The notes below the pieces were generated by a model, which saw only the letters and a list, made by a program, of their open reading frames with translations, had not been told where the DNA came from and ran no database searches. A stretch of DNA of 64,000 bases. Source: Comamonas koreensis. Lineage in GTDB: Bacteria > Pseudomonadota > Gammaproteobacteria > Burkholderiales > Burkholderiaceae_C. The position numbers and the translations under genes were made by a program. The stretch covers positions 62,001 through 126,000 of the forward strand of contig NZ_JAJNCT010000034.1 in the NCBI RefSeq assembly GCF_021026195.1, written 5' to 3'. Below are positions 48,125 through 56,823 of the stretch, piece after piece; positions within the stretch are counted from its first letter, which is position 1; each line of letters begins with the position of its first letter.

Positions 48125-49105
48125 TTATTCGATCTTGAAACCCGTCGCCTTGACCACCTGCTTCCAGCGGTCGGTCTCGGCCTGGATCTCCTGCGCAAAG
48201 CTCTCGGGCGTGGTCTTCACGGGGATGTAGTCGTACTGTTTGAGTTTGGCCAGCACATCGGGCATCTGCATGACCTTGTCGATGTTCTGCGACAGGGCGG
48301 CCACGATTTCCTTGGGCGTGCCCTTGGGCGCAAGCAGGCCGGCCCAGGAGCTGAACTCCATGTCCTTGACACCCAGCTCGACCAGGGTCGGCACATCGGG
48401 GAAGGAGGCCGCACGCTGGGGCAACACCACGGCCAGCGCCTTGACCTTGCCGGCCTTGATCATCTCCACGGCGGCAAAGGAGTCAAACGAGAAATCCACC
48501 TCGCCGGACACGACGGCCTGCATCTGCGGGCTGGTGCCCTTGTACTGCGCATTGATGATCTGCGGCGCCTTGATCACATGCTTGAACTGCTCGGTGATCA
48601 GGTTGATGATGGCACTGCCTGACGACGCCGTCAGCGGCTTGTCCTTGTTCTGCGCCAGCGCGATCAGCTCCTGCAGCGAGTTGGCTGGCAGGTCCTTGCG
48701 GGCAATGATGATGAAGCCCACCGAGCAGACCTTGGCCACCGGCGCAAAGCTGGCAGCCGCCTCATAAGGCGCCTTGTAGATCACCGGGCTCAAGGTCTGC
48801 GCACCGGCGGTGTTGAACAGCAGGGTGTAGCCATCGGCCTGGGCGCGGGCTACTTCGCCGGTGCCGATCATGCCGTTGGCGCCGCCCCGGTTGTCGATGA
48901 CAAAGCTGGCCTTCATCAGCTCGCCCATCTTCTGCATCACCAGCCGGGCCACCACATCAGTGGTGCCGCCTGCGGCAAAGGGCACGATCACGCGCACCGG
49001 CTTGTTGGGGTAGGCCGTTTGCGCCTGCGCCCATTGCGGCACGCTGGCGGCGCCCGCAGCGGCTGCGAGGGTGGTGAGGAAATGGCGGCGCTGGGTCATG
49101 TCCAT
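48125..49105 (-). CDS. Bug/TctC family periplasmic binding protein
   Basis: 326 residues from ATG 49105, with AGGAGA upstream. The N-terminal RRHFLTTLAAAAGAA looks like a Tat signal and cleaves near WAQAQ. The mature part opens PNKPVRVIVPFAAGGTTDV, then FVIDNRGGANGMIG (about 75) and a late FPDVPTLVELG (about 235), the extra-cytoplasmic binding protein family very abundant in Comamonadaceae and Bordetella. It binds a carboxylate; no TctAB permease is adjacent, as is usual for orphan Bug genes. Confidence 0.92.
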   Translation of the reverse strand: MDMTQRRHFLTTLAAAAGAASVPQWAQAQTAYPNKPVRVIVPFAAGGTTDVVARLVMQKMGELMKASFVIDNRGGANGMIGTGEVARAQADGYTLLFNTAGAQTLSPVIYKAPYEAAASFAPVAKVCSVGFIIIARKDLPANSLQELIALAQNKDKPLTASSGSAIINLITEQFKHVIKAPQIINAQYKGTSPQMQAVVSGEVDFSFDSFAAVEMIKAGKVKALAVVLPQRAASFPDVPTLVELGVKDMEFSSWAGLLAPKGTPKEIVAALSQNIDKVMQMPDVLAKLKQYDYIPVKTTPESFAQEIQAETDRWKQVVKATGFKIE

Positions 49106-49708
49106 GCAATGTCTCCTGTCTCTGTACGATTGTTGTCAGCCCATTGTGGGCAGCGCTGCGAGTGCTGTCTAATACTTGCCAGCAATGCCACCATTCGCAG
49201 CCGCTATCGCCGGATGGTTGCACAGGGTGGGCCCGCTGCAGACCGGGGGCAGCGGCCGTCTGTCTCACAGGTGTCTTGGTGCAAGGTCTCTCACGAAGGC
49301 TGTGGAGTCAGGCACTGGGCTGACGTTGCCAGCACTGCGGCAGTATCTGGGTGCTGCATACGCCGCTGATCGCAAGCTGATGCAGCGAGGGACCAAGGAC
49401 TATCCATTCGATAGCTTTTCTCTTATTAATGACTAATAAACATAGCCAATTTTTACCCATAGTAAATACCCTAATTTAGGGTAATTACCAGGGTTAGCTG
49501 TCACATATTTGTAAAAGTTCCAAGCTAATTCAGCCAAATTTCGGAACAATCCGTTTGATTTTTGGCTATTTATCAGAGATAGATACCAATATAAACTTCA
49601 TTCCATCGTTAAACAAAAGCTACACCGCAAACCACAACGGCTTGCAGACGTAGCAAAAAACGATGCGAGTCGACCAACAGGCCGGACGCAATACCAAAGG
49701 AAAGAAAA
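49106..49708. other. Large, partly AT-rich intergenic region
   Basis: About 600 bases without a convincing gene. From about 49430 the sequence becomes markedly AT-rich. It contains the perfect palindrome TACCCTAA-T-TTAGGGTA and a long hairpin AGCCAAA (49532-49538) / TTTGGCT (49561-49567) with an inner CGG/CCG pair. It ends in GGAAAG before the small secreted protein gene. A strong or regulated promoter is likely. Confidence 0.5.
49467..49483. promoter_or_regulatory. 17-base perfect palindrome
   Basis: TACCCTAA-T-TTAGGGTA lies in the AT-rich gap, about 225 bases upstream of the small secreted protein gene. It could be an operator or silencer site. Confidence 0.4.
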
Positions 49709-50008
49709 ATGAACGCACGTATTCTCGCTATCGCCGCAACCCTGGCTCTGGGTGCTTCCGTTGCCCAAGCCAACCCTTTTGAAGGCGACCAAGCCATCAC
49801 CCCTCAAGCCGCTGCTACCAGCGCCGTGAACCGCGCTGATGTGCAAGCCCAGCTGGCTGAAGCCCGCAAGACCAACACGATGATTGCCCAAGGCAACCAG
49901 TCGACCGTCAACGCCTACGAACTGGGCAAGGGCCAGCTGAGCCGCGCTGAAGTGACCCAGGCTGCCCGCCAGGCACTGGCCAACGGTTCGATCCTGGAAG
50001 GCGAATAA
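49709..50008 (+). CDS. Small secreted protein, DUF4148-like
   Basis: 99 residues. A clear signal peptide MNARILAIAATLALGASVAQA ends near residue 21. The mature 78 residues are mainly helical and polar, with NRADVQAQLAEARKTN and SRAEVTQAARQALANGS; the repeated R-A-x-V-x-Q pattern (also TQ) is like DUF4148-type periplasmic proteins of Burkholderiales. ATG 49709 follows AGGAAAG. The long AT-rich leader suggests tight or strong regulation. Function unknown. Confidence 0.75.
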   Translation: MNARILAIAATLALGASVAQANPFEGDQAITPQAAATSAVNRADVQAQLAEARKTNTMIAQGNQSTVNAYELGKGQLSRAEVTQAARQALANGSILEGE

Positions 50009-50086
50009 GCTTTCCCCGCCTGCCGGCAACCACGAAGCCGGCATGCTATCCAGGGACGGCGCATACACTCCCCGTCCCATGGGAAC

Positions 50087-50115
50087 AGGCCACTGCCGCG
50101 CAGTGGCCTTTTTTG
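50087..50115 (+). terminator. Intrinsic terminator
   Basis: AGGCCACTG (50087-50095), loop CCGCG, CAGTGGCCT (50101-50109), T run. It ends the small secreted protein gene. Confidence 0.9.
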
Positions 50116-50208
50116 CGTCTCTGTGCCTACCAGGGCACCAGTAATGGCTATAGGCTGGGGGCTACCAGCGCAAAGGCGGCGCAAGCTCTATGATGCGGGA
50201 ACCTCTCC

Positions 50209-52494
50209 ATGTATCTGTCCTCTCACCCGCCAGACAAACAGGTACCACGTGATATGCCCCATGCTTCCCTGCGTCGCTCGATAGGAGCGCTTTTTTTTAC
50301 ACTGCTTGTGCTGGTTTTGAGCGGCACGGCGCTGCATGCCCAGGCGCAGATCAAGCTCCAGATCGGCAGCGGCGCCAGCGCCCCTGCGATGGACACGGCC
50401 TCCAGCGCTGCAACTGGCAGCGTCGTGACCACCCCACGGGTGCGGGCCGAGCTGGTGGCACTGGCGCCCCAAGGCATTGAGCCCGGCAAAAGCATTGAAC
50501 TGGGCCTGCTGCTGGACCACCAGCCCGACTGGCATACCTATTGGACCAACCCCGGCGACTCCGGCCTGCCGACCCAGCTGCAGTGGCAGCTGCCACCCGG
50601 CTGGGATGCTGGCGAGATCGCCTGGCCCACGCCCCACCCAATCCGCGTTGGCAGCCTGGTGAACTATGGCTACGAAGGCCAGGTGCTGCTGCCCGTCACG
50701 GTGCAGATCCCCAGCGATTTCTCGGCCGATGCCCGCGATGTGACGGTGCGCCTGCATGCCAACTGGCTGATCTGCCGCGTTGAATGCATTCCGGAAGAAG
50801 GCCAGTTCAGCCTGACCATTCCCACCAAGAGCAGCACCGCGCTGCTGGCCGACAGCTTTGCAAAAGCCCATGCCCAGGCGCCCGTCGCGCTGCAAGGCAG
50901 CAGCCAGGCCAGCGTCGATGGCGATACGCTGAAGCTGCGCGTCTCCGGCCTGCCCGCTGCCCTGCAGGGCCAAAGCCTGCAGGTGCTCAGCGAGAGCCCC
51001 GACACCTTGCACCATGCGATGCAGGACGGCCAGGACTTTACCCAGCAATGGGAGGGCACGGACTGGACGGCTGTGGTGCCGTTGTCGGCCAACCGGGGCC
51101 AGACGCCGGAGGACATTGCGCTGGTGCTGACTACTGACAAGCACATGGTCGTAGATGGCGCCGTCGGCTGGCGCACCGTGGCGCCTGTCAGTGGCCAATG
51201 GAAGGCCGCCGCCATCGCGCAGGTATCGCCCGAGCTGGCGGCAGCACTGGCAAAAAATGCGCAGGCTTCTGCTCCGGTTCAACCCGCGTCCTCAGGCAGC
51301 CTCTGGCTGGCACTGCTGGGTGCGCTTGTCGGCGGCCTGATCCTGAACCTGATGCCCTGCGTGTTCCCGATTCTGGCACTCAAGGTGCTGGGCTTTACCA
51401 CCCATGGCAGCCAGTTGCGCGAGCAGCGCCAGGCCGGCCTGGCCTACACGGCGGGCGTGGTGCTGTCCTTCCTGGCGCTGGGCGCACTGCTGCTGGCACT
51501 GCGCTCTGCGGGCCAGCAGCTGGGCTGGGGCTTCCAGCTGCAATCGCCGCTGGTGATTGCGGCGCTGGCAGCGCTGTTTACCGTCATTGGCCTCAACCTG
51601 GCGGGCATGTTTGAGTTTGGCAGTTTTGTGCCCAGCAGCCTGGCAGGCAAGCAGGCCAAGAGCCCCATCACCAATGCCTTCCTGAGCGGTGTGCTGGCCG
51701 TTGCCATTGCTTCGCCTTGCACGGCACCGTTCATGGGTGCATCGATGGGCCTGGCCGTCAGCATGCCGGCTGCCGAGGCCTTGCTGGTGTTTGCCGCGCT
51801 GGGCCTGGGCATGGCGGCGCCCTATCTGCTGGCCAGCTGGATCCCTGCTGTGGTGCGCTGGCTGCCACGCCCTGGCGCCTGGATGGACACCTTCCGCCGC
51901 GCGATGGCCTTCCCGATGTTCGCCACCGTGGTGTGGCTGGTCTGGGTGCTGGGCCAGCAAAGCGGCATCGATGGCGCGGCCACCCTGCTGGCCTTGCTGG
52001 TGCTGCTGGCGGCCCTGGTCTGGGCACTGGGCCTGCAAGGCCGCGCACGCTGGGGCTTTGCCGTGTTGTCGCTGGCCGGCGGCCTTTACCTGGCCACTGC
52101 CATGGGCCACTACCTGACCACGCCCGCCCCTGCGCCCGGCCAGCAAGCCAGCGGCGCGCTATGGCAGCCCTGGTCGGCACAAAAGGTCAGCGAGATCAAT
52201 GCCACAGGCAAGCCGGTGTTTGTGGATTTCACGGCCGCCTGGTGCGTCACCTGCCAGTACAACAAGCGCACCACCTTGAGCGACAGCCAGGTGCTGGCCG
52301 CCTTTGAGAACAAGCAGGTGAACCTGCTGCGCGCCGACTGGACCCGCCAGGACCCTGCAATCACCCAGGCACTGAACCAGCTGGGCCGCAGTGGCGTGCC
52401 GGTCTATGTGCTGTATGCACCGGGCAAGGCGCCGCAGATCCTGTCCGAGGTGCTGAGTGTCAAGGAAGTGGTGGATGCGGTGGCGCAGCTCTAG
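50209..52494 (+). CDS. ScsB/DsbD-type protein-disulfide reductase
   Basis: 761 residues from ATG 50209; ATG 50254 is an alternative that gives a more usual signal (RRSIGALFFTLLVLVL). The order is: a periplasmic DsbD-alpha-like domain with CRVEC (about 189-193), a membrane domain of eight or nine helices with LMPCVFPILALK (Cys about 384) and IASPCTAPFMG (Cys about 504), and a thioredoxin domain with WCVTC (about 678-682). It passes reducing power from cytoplasmic thioredoxin to periplasmic targets. The N-terminal DWHTYWTNPGDSG is typical of ScsB rather than classic DsbD. A terminator follows. Confidence 0.88.
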   Translation: MYLSSHPPDKQVPRDMPHASLRRSIGALFFTLLVLVLSGTALHAQAQIKLQIGSGASAPAMDTASSAATGSVVTTPRVRAELVALAPQGIEPGKSIELGLLLDHQPDWHTYWTNPGDSGLPTQLQWQLPPGWDAGEIAWPTPHPIRVGSLVNYGYEGQVLLPVTVQIPSDFSADARDVTVRLHANWLICRVECIPEEGQFSLTIPTKSSTALLADSFAKAHAQAPVALQGSSQASVDGDTLKLRVSGLPAALQGQSLQVLSESPDTLHHAMQDGQDFTQQWEGTDWTAVVPLSANRGQTPEDIALVLTTDKHMVVDGAVGWRTVAPVSGQWKAAAIAQVSPELAAALAKNAQASAPVQPASSGSLWLALLGALVGGLILNLMPCVFPILALKVLGFTTHGSQLREQRQAGLAYTAGVVLSFLALGALLLALRSAGQQLGWGFQLQSPLVIAALAALFTVIGLNLAGMFEFGSFVPSSLAGKQAKSPITNAFLSGVLAVAIASPCTAPFMGASMGLAVSMPAAEALLVFAALGLGMAAPYLLASWIPAVVRWLPRPGAWMDTFRRAMAFPMFATVVWLVWVLGQQSGIDGAATLLALLVLLAALVWALGLQGRARWGFAVLSLAGGLYLATAMGHYLTTPAPAPGQQASGALWQPWSAQKVSEINATGKPVFVDFTAAWCVTCQYNKRTTLSDSQVLAAFENKQVNLLRADWTRQDPAITQALNQLGRSGVPVYVLYAPGKAPQILSEVLSVKEVVDAVAQL

Positions 52495-52520
52495 GCAGCT
52501 GTTCACAGCACTCCCCATAA

Positions 52521-52550
52521 GAAAAGCGCCGGCTGTGACCGGCGCTTTTC
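52521..52550. terminator. Bidirectional intrinsic terminator
   Basis: GAAAAGCGCCGG (52521-52532), loop CTGTGA, CCGGCGCTTTTC (52539-52550). It separates the disulfide reductase from the encapsulin operon, which ends here from the other side. Confidence 0.9.
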
Positions 52551-52578
52551 GTTGCTGCAAGGCTGAAAATCCCGCCGC

Positions 52579-54552
52579 TCAGCGCCGCCGCGCTGCGAGC
52601 TTGCGCACCTCTCGCACCAGCTGGTCCACCTCGTCAAAGGTGTTGTAGAAGGCCAGCGAGGGCCGCACGGCGGTCTCTACCCCAAAGCGGCGCAGGATGG
52701 GCTGCGCACAGTGGTGGCCGGTGCGCACGGCAATGCCCTCGGCATTGAGCGCCTGGCCCACCTCATCGGTGCTGTAGCCGTCCAAGGTAAAGGCCAGCAC
52801 GCTGGCCTTGCCGGGCACGGTGCCGATCAGGCGCAGCCCCGCAATGCTGGCCAACTGCGCCATGCCGTAGTCCACCAGCGCATGCTCGTAGCGGCTGATC
52901 TGCGCGATGCCGATGCGCTCCACATACTCCAGCGCTGCGCCCAGGCCCACCGCATCGGCGATGTTGCCGGTTCCCGCCTCAAAGGTATTGGGCAAGGGCT
53001 GGTAGACGGTTTTCTCAAACGTCACGTCGGCAATCATGTTGCCGCCGCCCTGCCAGGGTGGCATGGCCTCGAGCACCTCGCGCCGGCCCCATAGCACGCC
53101 GATACCGGTGGGTGCAAAGATCTTGTGGCCCGAGAAGACAAAGAAATCCGCCCCCAGGTCCTGCACATCGACCGGGGTGTGCGCAATGGACTGCGCCCCG
53201 TCGATCAAGGTCGTGATACCCCGGCGCCTGGCGATCTCCACCACCTGCTTGACGGGCACCACCGTGCCCAGCACGTTGGAGACATGGCCGATGGCCACGA
53301 TCTTGGTGCGGTCGTTGATCAGCTTCTGGTACTCATCGAGCCGGATCTGGCCCTGGTCATCGACCGGAATCACCCGCAGCCGCGCGCCCTTGGCCGCTGC
53401 CAGTTGCTGCCAGGGAACGATGTTGGCATGGTGCTCCAGGTGGCTGATGATGATCTCGTCGCCTTCGCCCACATTCGTCCCACCCCAGGCCTTGGCCACC
53501 AGGTTGATGGCCTCGGTGGTGCCGCGCACAAAGATCACCTCGCGCGCATCGGGCGCATGGATAAAGCGCCGCACCACCTCACGGGCATGCTCATAGGCAT
53601 CGGTCGCCCGCGCGGCCAGGGTGTGGGCCGCGCGGTGGATGTTCGAGTTCTCATGCGCATAGAAATGGCTGATGCGCTCGATCACCTGGCGCGGCTTGTG
53701 CGTGGTGGCGGCATTGTCCAGCCAGACCAGCGGCTTGCCGTTGATGCGCTCGGACAGAATCGGAAAATCCCGCCGCACCGCCTGGATGTCAAAGCCCGGA
53801 TGGCGGTCCTGCTGCGCGGCCACGGGCGCCGCATCGGCATGGGGATGCGCTTTGGCCGGTGTGACAAAGCCATTGGGCAGTTGCACGGCATGCACAAAGT
53901 AGTACTGCGGCGCAGCGCCCTGCCCCTGCAGCGCTTGGCCCAGCGGCGGCACATCGGCCGCGCGCGGGCCGCGCAGATCGATGCCGTCCAGATGCGGGTC
54001 GGGCGCGGCACGGCGGGCCTGGTCGGCCAGTGCCTGCAATGGCGCATCGCCGGGCGCGGCGGCTGCCGGTGCATCCAGAAAGTAATAGCCACTGGCAGCG
54101 GCGGGCAAAGCGCTTGGCACTGCGCTTGGCACAGTGCTGGGCACGGCGGCCAGCGGTGGCAGGCCTTGCACCAGCCCGCCCAGGCGCGGCTCATAGGCGG
54201 GCAACGCGCTGTGCAGCGTGTCGGGTACGCCATTGCCGGCGGCGGCATGGGGCAGCAAGGCCGGGGCGCGGTGGGCGAGCGACAGCACCGGCGTGGGCGA
54301 TGCCGGCAACAGATTGCTGCCCGGCAGCACGCCGGCAGGGATGGGGGTGCCAGGCACGTTGGGGCCCAGGCCGGCCGGGCTGGCCAGCGGCGAGCCCGGT
54401 GGCGCGATGTTCACAGGGGCTTGCACACCGGGCGGCAGGCCCGCTGGCGCCGCAGGCCGCTCGGCCCAGAGCGCCGTGGCCAGCTGCGCCAGCAGCTCGG
54501 TGGAGATGGGCGCGCCCGATGGCTCGGGCAGGCCGGATACGGCGGAAACCAT
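52579..54552 (-). CDS. Family 2A encapsulin cargo: SufS-type cysteine desulfurase with N-terminal targeting extension
   Basis: 657 residues from ATG 54552, preceded by AAAGGAG; a GTG at 54570 overlaps the shell gene and is less likely. Residues 1-253 are a Pro/Ala-rich disordered extension with two similar words, GYYFLDAP (about 155-162) and QYYFVHA (about 216-222), and an early amphipathic LLAQLATALWAERP. From residue 254 the PLP enzyme begins (FDIQAVRRDFPIL), with the PLP lysine in SGHKIF (Lys 477) and the catalytic cysteine in RTGHHCAQP (Cys 615). The enzyme takes sulfur from cysteine, leaving alanine. The extension, and the shell gene 14 bases upstream, mark it as cargo of a sulfur-storing encapsulin. 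Last gene of the operon. Confidence 0.93.
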   Translation of the reverse strand: MVSAVSGLPEPSGAPISTELLAQLATALWAERPAAPAGLPPGVQAPVNIAPPGSPLASPAGLGPNVPGTPIPAGVLPGSNLLPASPTPVLSLAHRAPALLPHAAAGNGVPDTLHSALPAYEPRLGGLVQGLPPLAAVPSTVPSAVPSALPAAASGYYFLDAPAAAAPGDAPLQALADQARRAAPDPHLDGIDLRGPRAADVPPLGQALQGQGAAPQYYFVHAVQLPNGFVTPAKAHPHADAAPVAAQQDRHPGFDIQAVRRDFPILSERINGKPLVWLDNAATTHKPRQVIERISHFYAHENSNIHRAAHTLAARATDAYEHAREVVRRFIHAPDAREVIFVRGTTEAINLVAKAWGGTNVGEGDEIIISHLEHHANIVPWQQLAAAKGARLRVIPVDDQGQIRLDEYQKLINDRTKIVAIGHVSNVLGTVVPVKQVVEIARRRGITTLIDGAQSIAHTPVDVQDLGADFFVFSGHKIFAPTGIGVLWGRREVLEAMPPWQGGGNMIADVTFEKTVYQPLPNTFEAGTGNIADAVGLGAALEYVERIGIAQISRYEHALVDYGMAQLASIAGLRLIGTVPGKASVLAFTLDGYSTDEVGQALNAEGIAVRTGHHCAQPILRRFGVETAVRPSLAFYNTFDEVDQLVREVRKLAARRR

Positions 54553-54566
54553 GGCGGCTCCTTTGC

Positions 54567-55499
54567 TCACTTGTAGGTATCGGGATAGTCGTGGTACTTG
54601 TTGATCTCCACGTCATCGAGCACGGCCAGCGCATCGGGCGTGTGCACCGCCAGCGAGCAGTACAGCGAGATCAGGTACGAGGCAATCGCATGGTTGTTGA
54701 TGCCCATGAAGCGCACCGACAGACCTGGCCCCTGCTCGCCCGGCAGGCCCGGCTGGAACAGACCCACGACACCCTGGCGCTTGTCGCCCACGCGCAGCAG
54801 CAGGATCTTGGATTTGCCATCGGCCACCGGCACCTTGTCCGACGGGATCAGCGGCACACCGCGCCAGGTGATGAACTGCGAGCCAAACAGGCTGGTGGTG
54901 GGCGGCGGGGTGCCACGGCGCGTGGCCTCGCGGCCAAAGGCGGCAATGGTCAGCGGATGGGCCAGGAAGAAGGCCGGCTCCTTCCAGACCTTGGTCAGCA
55001 GCTCATCGAGGTCATCGGGTGTGGGCGCGCCCGTCAGCGGGAGGATGCGCTGCTCTTCGGCCACCTGGGCCAGCAGGCCGTAGTCGGGGTTGTTGATCAG
55101 CTCGCTTTCCTGGTTCTCCTTGATGGTCTCGATGGTCAGACGCAGCTGCTCCTTGATCTGGTCATGCGGGCTGCTGTACAGGTCGGAGACGCGGGTATGC
55201 ACATCCAGCACGGTGCTGACGGCGTTCAGGAAAAATTCGCGCGGCTGCGATTCGTACTCGACAAAAGTGCGCGGCAGCTGGTTCTCATGGGTCTTGGCAG
55301 TGCAGGCCACCCGGATCTCCTCCGGGTTCTTGACCTGGTTGAGCCGGTAGATACCGGCCTCGACAGGCACCCATTGCAGCAGATGGGTCAGCCAGCGCGG
55401 GCTGATCGTGGAAAGCTGGGGAACGGTCTTGGTGGCGTTGGCTAACTGCCGTGCAGCACTGTCGCCCAATGCGGTCGTGCCGCCTACATTCGCTGTCAT
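54567..55499 (-). CDS. Family 2A encapsulin shell protein (SrpI-like)
   Basis: 310 residues, close to the usual family 2A length. It has the HK97-type shell pattern: RTFVEYESQPREFFLNAVST (about 77-96), an E-loop region, GSQFITWRGVPLIPSDKVPV (about 207-226), and a C-terminal RFMGINNHAIASYLISLYCS segment. No cyclic-nucleotide-binding insert is present, which separates it from family 2B. Many copies assemble a closed icosahedral protein shell in the cytoplasm that holds the cysteine desulfurase. ATG 55499 has GGAGAG upstream; 61 bases separate it from the XRE gene. Confidence 0.94.
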   Translation of the reverse strand: MTANVGGTTALGDSAARQLANATKTVPQLSTISPRWLTHLLQWVPVEAGIYRLNQVKNPEEIRVACTAKTHENQLPRTFVEYESQPREFFLNAVSTVLDVHTRVSDLYSSPHDQIKEQLRLTIETIKENQESELINNPDYGLLAQVAEEQRILPLTGAPTPDDLDELLTKVWKEPAFFLAHPLTIAAFGREATRRGTPPPTTSLFGSQFITWRGVPLIPSDKVPVADGKSKILLLRVGDKRQGVVGLFQPGLPGEQGPGLSVRFMGINNHAIASYLISLYCSLAVHTPDALAVLDDVEINKYHDYPDTYK

Positions 55500-55560
55500 A
55501 TTTCTCTCCGGTTGCGCGTGTGAATGAACAGAAAAATCATCACCTTGCAGCGCTTTTGCT

Positions 55561-55839
55561 TCAACCGGCTATCGCCGCCAAGCGCTGCATGTGCTGGGCC
55601 CGCACCAGGTAGTGCTGGTGCAGTTCCTCACCGCGCAGTACCAGGGTGGACTGCGGCACCTGCAGCGCCTGGGCCAGCTTGCCGATGGTGGCCAGCGACA
55701 CCGCCACTTGGCCGCGCTCGACCTCGCCAACATAGGAGCGGTTCAGGTCGGCCTGCGCGGCCAGCTGCTCCTGCGACCAGCCCATGGCCTCGCGTGAGCG
55801 GCGCACGGCCAGCCCGAAATGGTGGGAAAAGTCATTCAT
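55561..55839 (-). CDS. Small XRE-family HTH regulator in the encapsulin operon
   Basis: 92 residues. The helix-turn-helix of the HTH_3 type spans about residues 9-63: GLAVRRSREAMGWSQEQLAA, then SYVGEVERGQVAVSLATIG and LAQALQVPQS. The remaining C-terminus is a short helix with an HQHYLVRAQHMQR run. Its ATG overlaps the EpsC stop by four bases, so it is made with the operon and may autoregulate it, perhaps through the palindrome near the rhodanese gene. It has no signal or effector domain. Confidence 0.9.
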   Translation of the reverse strand: MNDFSHHFGLAVRRSREAMGWSQEQLAAQADLNRSYVGEVERGQVAVSLATIGKLAQALQVPQSTLVLRGEELHQHYLVRAQHMQRLAAIAG

Positions 55840-56774
55840 AGCGCGGCCTCCTCAGCGGGCAACGTGGGTTCATTGCGGGGGCGCTGGGCCGCCGCCTGCA
55901 GCGATGCCTGGGTCACATGGGCGCCGGCAGCTACGCTCTGCGTCAGCCAGACATTGCCGCCAATGACAGCGCCTGCGCCCAAGGTGACCCGGCCCAGGAT
56001 GGTCGCGCCGGCATAGATCACCACGCCGTCTTCGACAATCGGATGCCGGGGCTGGCCCTTTTGCAGATGGCCTTGCGCGGTCTGCACAAAGCGCTTGGCG
56101 CCCAAGGTGACAGCCTGGTAGATGCGCACCTTGCGGCCAATCACTGCCGTCTCCCCCACCACCACCCCGGTGCCATGGTCGATGAAGAAGCCCTCACCAA
56201 TCTGCGCACCGGGATGGATGTCAATGCCCGTTTCGCTGTGCGCCAGCTCGGATACGATGCGGGCCAGCAGCGGCAGTTGCAGCACATACAGCTGGTGCGC
56301 TATGCGGTGGTGGATCAGCGCCAGCACACCGGGGTAGCACAGCAGCACCTCGTCAACGGTACGGGCAGCGGGGTCGCCCTCGTAGGCGGCCTGCACATCG
56401 CTGTCGAGCAGGCGGCGGATGCCGGGCAAGGCCAGCGCAAACTGGCGCGTCAGCGCCTGGGCCGGCTCCTCGGTGCCCGCGGGGCTGCGCTGGGTGTAGC
56501 GCAGCTCCAGCGCGATCTGGGTCTGCAACCGGTGCAAGGCGGCATCCAGCGTATGGTCCACATAAAAATCCTCGCTCTCCTGCAGCAGATCATGCGGGCC
56601 CAGCCGCATCGGAAACAGAACGCCCTTGAGCAGACCCAGGGTCTGCGCCAGCGCATCGCGCGAGGGGAACTCGCGCCCGCCGGGCTCCTGGCTGCGCTGG
56701 TGGGAATCACGCCAATGGCGGCGCTGCTCGGCCAACTGTGCGGCCACTTCTTGGATGGGGAAGGGGGTGGTCAT
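55836..56774 (-). CDS. epsC: Serine O-acetyltransferase, EpsC type
   Basis: 312 residues from ATG 56774 (AAGG upstream; the longer open frame upstream belongs to no gene). The first 165 residues are helical; then come left-handed beta-helix hexapeptide repeats with HSETGIDIHPGAQIGEG (about 179-195) and FFIDHGTGVVVGETAVIG (about 196-213), the serine acetyltransferase signature. It makes O-acetylserine for cysteine synthesis. In this operon it likely raises cysteine, the sulfur source of the encapsulated desulfurase. Stop overlaps the XRE start. Confidence 0.93.
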   Translation of the reverse strand: MTTPFPIQEVAAQLAEQRRHWRDSHQRSQEPGGREFPSRDALAQTLGLLKGVLFPMRLGPHDLLQESEDFYVDHTLDAALHRLQTQIALELRYTQRSPAGTEEPAQALTRQFALALPGIRRLLDSDVQAAYEGDPAARTVDEVLLCYPGVLALIHHRIAHQLYVLQLPLLARIVSELAHSETGIDIHPGAQIGEGFFIDHGTGVVVGETAVIGRKVRIYQAVTLGAKRFVQTAQGHLQKGQPRHPIVEDGVVIYAGATILGRVTLGAGAVIGGNVWLTQSVAAGAHVTQASLQAAAQRPRNEPTLPAEEAAL

Positions 56775-56823
56775 GGCATACCTTCGTGGGGGGATCAAAG
56801 CGCACTTGTGGAAGGTCAGGGCC

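Noticed and set aside
49176..49436. 86-codon plus frame in the large gap
   Set aside because: No ribosome site or family pattern, and starts in sequence that reads as the Bug gene leader; kept as non-coding.
53125..54576. Plus-strand open frame antisense to the cysteine desulfurase
   Set aside because: Covers the low-complexity targeting extension; no motif and no sensible start.
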